Part shown: positions 58,025 through 64,000 of the stretch, piece after piece | How the letters are laid out: each line of letters opens with the position of its first letter | Numbering within the stretch: position 1 is the stretch's first letter | Source of the DNA: Anaeramoeba flamelloides | Taxonomy: Eukaryota > Metamonada > Anaeramoebidae | Reading direction: 5' to 3' | NCBI GenBank assembly: GCA_027625915.1 | Contig: JANTQA010000036.1 | Span: 2,165,501 to 2,229,500 of the forward strand | DNA: 64,000 nt | The notes under the pieces: model-generated | What the model was told of the DNA's origin: nothing | The model's database searches: none | Seen by the model: only the letters and a program-made list of their open reading frames with translations | Made by a program: the position numbers and the translations under genes

Positions 58025-58900
58025 TTAGGGATTCGGCCAGTGCCGTAGAGTGTCAGTAAGTGCTGTCAAATATTGTAGAGTTCCGTCAAGTCCGGTAGAG
58101 TATGGCTAAGTGTCTATCTTTTCCAGAATTTTAAAGAATAGAGAAAAATCGATAGATTTTACTCTAGGATTTTAAATTCTGGAAAAGCTAACGGCGTTTT
58201 TTTTTAATTTTTGAAATGAAATGCAAATTTATTTAACTTTTCGGTTTATTTCTCAAATTAAAAAAAAACACTAATGGCGGTTTTCTTGGGGTTTTCTGTT
58301 TTATTTGTTAAGTGTTCTAGGTTTTTTTGAGGTTTTCTATTTTATTTCTAAAGTAAAAAAAACCTAACAAAAATCTATTGATTTTCTAAATAAACAGAAA
58401 ACCCCAAAAAAACCTAAAGAATATCTATCTATTTTTCTGAATAAACAGAAAACGCAAGAAAACCTAACAGCACTTTTTCAAGGTTTCAACAGAATTGAAT
58501 AAAATCAAAGATTTTTCCTGATTCTTTTAAATTCTGGAAAAGCTAAATAAATTGTTTTTTTTTACTGTAAAAAATAAAAAAAATCTATTGATTTATACAA
58601 AAAAACAGAAAACTCAAAAAAAACCTAAATGCGTTTTTTATTTAATTCATATTTGAGTTTCGAAAATATCTTGATTTTCAAATTAAAACAACAATTAAAA
58701 AAAAGCCTAACGAAAAGTGCCGTAGAGTGCCTAGCTTTTCCAAAATTCAAAAGAATAGAGAAAAATCAAAGATTTTACTCAATTCTTTTAAATTCTGGAA
58801 AAGCTAACGGCGGTTCTTTTTAATTTGAGAAATAAAAAGAAAATTTATGAAATATTTCTTATTATTTCTGAAATAAAAAAAAACCTAACATTAAACACGT
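58025..58900. repeat. Repeat family E, copy 2 (about 0.9 kb, internally repetitive)
   Basis: It starts with four to five degenerate copies of AGTGCCGTAGAGTG (58035-58110), then modules TTTTCCAGAATTTTAAAGAA, TTTAAATTCTGGAAAAGCTA, ACGGCG and CTAACAAAAATCTATTGATT in alternating orientation. GTGCCGTAGAGTGCCTAGCT recurs at 58718-58738. It shares the AACCTA and ATCAATAGATTTT modules with 32110-32452. Confidence 0.65.
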
Positions 58901-59267
58901 GAACTTTTAGTACTCACTCTTTAATGAAAAAAAAAAAAAAAAAAAAAACAGACAAAATTTAATGATTGTAAATGATTTTCATTATAGTTTTTTTAACGAA
59001 TCAATTATTAATAATTATCGGGTTATTATTATTTATTCAAACTATATTATTGAAACTGGTATATTTATTAAATTTTCAGAAAAAAATTAAAATTTAATTT
59101 CAAAATCCCACTTTAAAATTAACAAAAAATGCAAAAAAAAATTGTAATGAAAAAGAAATAATTTGATTTTTTTTAATATTTATTTTCCCCAAGAAACTTG
59201 TATTAAATCATGCTTTTCTTTTCGTTTTTCATTTTTCATTTTTCATTTTTTTATTTTCCACAAATAG
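58901..59267. other. Gene-free AT-rich spacer, possibly intronic
   Basis: A poly-A run (58927-58948) and, at the end, a repeated TTTTTCA polypyrimidine tract leading into a CACAAATAG acceptor. Confidence 0.4.
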
Positions 59268-59463
59268 TCAAAAAGAATTATTGCAGTCCGAGAAAAAGAA
59301 GGAAGAAGAAAAAAAAATTGCTGAAATGAACCAACAACAGAAAGAAGTACTTAGGCCACTTAATGTACAAGATGAAAATGAATTATATATCGAAATGGGA
59401 TATGGGAAATTAACATCATGCTTGGGTCTTACAGTTTCTCTTTTAAATAGTTTTGATTTTTAA
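59268..59463 (+). CDS. Exon of an unidentified gene, Lys/Glu-rich then conserved-looking tail
   Basis: After a textbook polypyrimidine tract and TAG acceptor, one frame reads QKELLQSEKKKEEEKKIAEM then NQQQKEVLRPLNVQDENELY and IEMGYGKLTSCLG, ending with TAA at 59461-59463. The first half is a charged helix; the second looks like a conserved folded or interaction segment. There is no ATG in a sensible place, so at least one exon lies upstream, possibly beyond repeat E. The last dozen codons may be intron read-through. I do not recognise the family. Confidence 0.5.
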
Positions 59464-61169
59464 TTAATATGGAATATTTAATACTTATATATGATACACA
59501 CACACACATATCATACATTATTGACTTTCCCGAAAACTCTTCAAAATTAAAAGAAAAAAAAAATTAATTAAAATTATACAACATTTTTATAATTACGTTA
59601 TTTGGCAAATAAATATGCAATAATTTTTTTAATTTTAATTTAACCAAATTTTAAATTAAACAATAAACAATATAAATATTCTGAAATGATGAGTTTAAAT
59701 TTCTATTTTCGCTACCAATTAATTTATAATAATAGAGAAAAATAGAAATTTAATTTTTTTTTTAAAAGTTAATAATTTCATGACATTCTGAACGAAAAAA
59801 GCACATCAAATAAGTTTGAAAATATTAATAGTAATTTTAAAAGATCATAACAATTAAATTTGTTTAAATACATATGAATTTTTTCATTACAAATCCACCT
59901 GAAAATATAAATTACATCCAAATGGTTATTAATAATCGAAAAAATTAAAAATCATACAATTCAATACACGATTGAGTGAATTAGAGTAAAGTTGAATTTC
60001 GAAACTTGTTTAATTTTTATTAATTCATTAAACTTTTCCATCTTAAAGTCTAGAACACATTATAAGGTAATTCTTTTGTGTAAATGTAATTTATTTTGTG
60101 AATAACCTCTCTTTTCAGGGAAAATACTTTTTTTTCTCAAAAAAGGTCAGTTTTACAAACAAATTATTTTACAGGACCAAATTTAGTAAAAAAAAAGGAT
60201 TGTTTTGAAAAAAAATATATTTTTTTTTATCTGCTGAATTTTACAGAATTACAAAATCATTATATTAATCAAGTTTTTCTGGACGATGACATTTATCAGC
60301 CATGAATTTTTGTTAACAAACAAATTGATCTTGAAAGGAATTTTTTATTTTTTTAAATCAAAAGAAAGAAATTAAAACAAGGAAGAGATCAAAAAATAGA
60401 TTTTCTTTTGGTTTATTTTTGAATAGGAGACAAAATGATCGAATCATTAGATTGATAAAAATCACCAATTAATCAATAATCTTTAGCTTTTTAAACCAAT
60501 ATTATATTAAATAACAATTAACAATAAAAAATCTCCAAACTACAAAAATATTAAAGATATTTTAAATTTTTAAATTATCACCCATTAAATCATTTTCTTA
60601 ACCTAAATAAGACTGAAAATTTCAAATTTAAAATCATTTACTTTAAAATAGGGTAAAGTTTAAATGATTGGTCCCTTATTTATCATCAGTTTTGTTTTTT
60701 TTTGTCAAACTCTTAGCTTTATTTTTTATAAATTTAAGAGATTGATTAATTAGATTAAGGGTGTAATACTAGAAGTCAACAATTTCAATTTTTGATCCCT
60801 TAACAATGAGAGCTGAATTTTTTTTTGTTTATTTAGCTGTGATTTATGTTTGATTTTAACATTGAAAAGTTATCCTTATAAATAAAACAATTTTTTAAAC
60901 AGAAAATAAAAAGTAAAAATGAATCTTGAGAAAATATATTAAATTTAATCCATATAACATTCCCTAAGGTAGTTCAGATAATTCAACTTAACATTCTATT
61001 TTGAGATTTTATTTTCTACTTGAAAAAACAATTTATAGAAATTATTTTGAAAGGGACTTTATGAATAATAGAAATAAATGAAACATTCAAAAGTAAAAAA
61101 TATTGGGTTATGCTCTTCTATAAAATTGGTAACAAATTACTATTTTTGAAGTTAAAAATTTAAAAAATA
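59464..61169. other. Gene-free interval
   Basis: AT-rich with a short CA dinucleotide run (59497-59508). No coding frames or clear repeat copies. Confidence 0.4.
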
Positions 61170-61560
61170 AATTTTTTCAGATCTTTGAATGAAAATTCAA
61201 AAAAATAAATAGTTTTAAGGGGTTTTATGATATTTTTTTGATTTTCAAAACATTTTATATTTTTATTAGTAATTGTAAAAAAAATTTCTAACAACATAAA
61301 AAAATGTTTTGTATTTATAGATTTGAAATTGAAAAGAATGAAAAATAAAAAATCGAATTTTGGTAGGATTAATACTGTAGATATATGTTAAAAAATGTTG
61401 AAATTGTCTTGAATCACAATTTTTTAATAAAAGAAATTTGCCTTGTGTAGATTTACTCAGAAATTATAGAAGTTTTTTCAAGAGCTTTTTTTATCACAAT
61501 TTCACTGTTATCATTTGAAAACTTTTAAATTAATAGAGAAACCAATTTAAAATAAAAATC
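61170..61560 (+). repeat. Dispersed repeat family G, copy 3
   Basis: Collinear with 39590-39960: GTTTTAAGGGGTTTTATGAT, TTTTGTATTTATAGATTTGA, AAATCGAATTTTGGTAG and TATCACAATTTCACTGTTAT. No open frame. Confidence 0.5.
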
Positions 61561-63519
61561 TAAATTTGTAATTATAATTTTAATCTTAGAATCTTTTAAT
61601 CATAGAATATGAAAAAAGTTTCATTTCTTTATTCTTTTCTTTTTATTTTTCTATAAATAGAGTTTTCTAAGAAGTTGATTGGATTTAATTTTCTATTTAT
61701 AATTATAAAAAAAAACATCAAGTAGCATTTTTTTTTCTATTTATTATAGAATTGTAGATATTTTTTTTGATATATATATGAAAATTTTGTTCTTTTTGTT
61801 TTTAAAGTACCAGTATTTTAATTGGAGAAAGTTTTTTTTGGTTATTTTGAATATAAGAAAATACTGAGGAAAATTAATTGTTAAAATATTATTTCCTTGA
61901 AGTTAATATTTTGTATCTAAGATTTTGAGTAAATATAAAAACTATTTTATGAATGAAAAAACATTTTAATTTTAATAATAAACTCTTGACCATTTAAAGT
62001 TTTCAGTTTTATTGAAGAAATTGAAAATATTCTCTGACTTTTATCCAGGATTGTTCTCAAAATTAATTTTCAATTTTTAGATCAGATTATTTTTTCTATT
62101 TTTACAAATTTTAAATTTTTAGATTAAAGGATCAATAATCTACTCCACCAAGGTCAATCTTTAAAAATTTGTTATTGGTGGTAATCTTTACTTACAAATA
62201 TTCTTTATGACGAGTACTAAAAAAATTATGTTGGACTAAGAAACCCAAAAAACAATATTTTTTTTTAGATCAATTTTTTTTATTCCATTTTTTCTCAAAA
62301 AGAAAACATTTAAATTCATTTCATTTCTCGCATTATAAAAATTTTTTACCCTGTTTATTGAATTTTCAATTATTATTAAACAATAACAAATCTTTATTGT
62401 GAGGAATATTAATACAAAGATTTTTTTTCCATTTATGAGATAATTCTTTTGGTTACCCAAAAATTGATATATTCAACAAATTCGAAAATAATTGCATTTT
62501 TTTAAGAAGGATAATTATAATCATTCAATTTTTAAAGCCATTCAAAAATTTTAACAAGAAATTGTTTTATTGTTTTAAGAAAAAAATGATTTTTCAAAAT
62601 AAAATTTTCTTGAAGATATTTATGAATAGAGCAATTTCATAGCCTGTATTCAAAATCAATTTTTTTTCTTTAAAAAATGATTTAAATTATTATATAGATT
62701 CTTATAAATAAAACCAAACAATTTTTTAGAAAAAGTTTTTAAAAATAAATTTTTTTTTGCCATTTTTTTTTAATTTTTTGAAAACCAGAAAACAACGTTT
62801 TTAAAACCTAAAGGATTATCTATATATAAAGATCATATTTCCACAATGTTTTGAACTTAATCCCAACATGATGGCTTTATTTTTAGATAATCCTTAAAGA
62901 ATAAAAAAAAATTGTATAATAGATCTGAATTTCATAGATAAACTTTTGTTAAACTTAGGTCAAAAATTTATTTATTAAATCACCTATACTTCAATAAGTT
63001 TTATTAGCAGATATTAGTATTGAAATATTAATCAAAGAGAAATATTAATTATAAAAATTTTTTTCCTTTCAAAATCAGGACTTACCAACATAAAAGAAAA
63101 AATATGTATTCCTATTTTCTAGAATTAATTTAATTTTTAATAAAAATAATAGGAACTTATTTACGTTTTATATTGGAAAAATATGAATTTTGGATTTCAA
63201 AAAAGAGATTCAAATTAATGAATTGTTAAGATGAGGTTAACTCATCCAATTCATAACTCGAAATACAATTACAAAAAATCTTTTTTGTAGAAGATCTTGA
63301 CAAGATTTCATTTTACTTTTTAAAAATACTACTCCCTTAAAGACAAATTTTTTTTTTTTATTTTTTGCTTTTGAGTTTTTCCTTTTTCTGCTTTCTTTTT
63401 TAATCTAACAAAAGTACATTTGAAAAACAAAAAAAATAGTTTAAAACTCTAAAATTAACTTTAAGAAAAGTGAAGTTTTGCAATTTCTTTTAAAATCAGA
63501 CACTTTTTATTAAATAAAT
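61561..63519. other. Gene-free interval with faint repeat similarity
   Basis: 61985-62110 and 63410-63500 resemble 34340-34450 and 34545-34620 respectively (CAGTTTTATTGAAnAAAT; ACTTTAAGAAAAGTGAA), suggesting diverged copies of one larger repeat. The minus-strand frame at 62236-62460 is not supported. Confidence 0.35.
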
Positions 63520-63715
63520 TCGAGTCTATGGGTCTTTCACTTTTTAATTCGGATTTGGTAAAAAACAAAAATAAATTGACAAAAATTGGATTTTTTAACA
63601 ACCATTAATATCCAGATTAAATTCAAAAATCAATTAGCTAGAAACCAAAATAGCATTTCGACATATACAAGATAAGAATTTCTTGATTCTTGTTTCAGGG
63701 ATTGTAAACCTTAAT
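63520..63715 (+). repeat. Half-copy of the ISY1-side fold-back element
   Basis: It matches the right arm 15490-15675: CACTTTTTAATTCGGATTTG, AATTAGCTAGAAACCAAA, then ACAAGATAAGAAT and GGGATTGTAAACCTTAA at the terminus. The other arm is not seen here. Confidence 0.6.
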
Positions 63716-64000
63716 TAAGAGTAAAAATTCCAATAATAAAAGTTTCAAAAAAGGTATTAAAATTTATTTTCTATTTTATAGAAGAAAATTGTTCTCCCGA
63801 ATTCCGATATTTTACTTATTATTAATTAAAAAAAAATATAAAAAGATCTCAAAATCAATATTATAATAATAGTTCAAGAAATTTAATTAAGCTTCCTTAT
63901 TAAACTTTAGAGATAAAATTTTCATTAGAATAAATTGGCTATAGAGTCTCTAACAGTATACTCTAAAGCAAATTTAAAAAAAATTTCACAAAAAAGATAT
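63716..64000. other. AT-rich window edge
   Basis: No feature recognised. Confidence 0.3.

Noticed and set aside
1-64000. Retroviral, LTR or Polinton-type fossils
   Set aside because: No reverse transcriptase, integrase, capsid or polymerase motif and no long terminal direct repeats were seen.

Overview
The window is very AT-rich eukaryotic DNA, by eye around four fifths A+T, full of homopolymer runs, with GT-AG introns and the standard genetic code (TAA and TGA end recognisable proteins, and a 2,000-plus codon frame has no internal stop). The proteins (Asn-rich giant deubiquitinase, classical Ras, RGS-DUF547 fusion, ISY1, SCP-type phosphatase) point to a free-living amoeboid protist. The RGS plus DUF547 pairing and the overall gene style make an Anaeramoeba-like or Dictyostelium-like organism my best guess; this is inference, not proof.

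Layout. 1-12376 (minus): a USP9X/FAF-X-type ubiquitin protease, 5' end complete at 12376, 3' end cut off by the window edge, with one 2.3 kb intron and another stretch holding a 1.04 kb TA-flanked transposon-like element. 15105-15680: a large fold-back repeat ending about 60 bp before the ATG of ISY1 (15742-16467, plus), a spliceosome NTC-related factor. 16922-17390: a small TA-flanked inverted-repeat element. 18308-20478: a pogo-family DNA transposon with an almost complete DD35D transposase. 21274-24804: several non-autonomous elements, one nested inside another. 25285-29951 (plus): a five-exon Ras GTPase whose third intron is 3.56 kb. 32110-35445: repeats and microsatellites. 35849-41667 (minus): a coiled-coil/RGS/DUF547 protein whose RGS domain is split by a 3.3 kb intron. 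42290-46890: more repeats, including two nested insertions. 46995-47237 (minus): the end of an unrecognised gene. 48044-49154 (minus): an SCP-type (NIF domain) phosphatase with a markedly GC-richer core. 54766-55359 (plus): a two-RRM RNA-binding protein. 55360-64000: mostly repeats, with one convincing orphan exon at 59268.

Gene content mixes signalling (Ras, RGS), ubiquitin removal, splicing/RNA binding and phosphatase functions; nothing suggests an operon or shared pathway. The most striking feature is architectural. Introns of 43-48 nt (46995-47237 gene, ISY1) coexist with introns of 2.3, 3.3 and 3.6 kb, and each giant intron contains repeat-derived DNA. At least seven inverted-repeat families are present. 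Most insertions I could delimit are flanked by TA, and three events are nested, giving relative ages. No reverse transcriptase, integrase of retroviral type, capsid gene, rRNA gene, intact tRNA gene or CRISPR array was seen.
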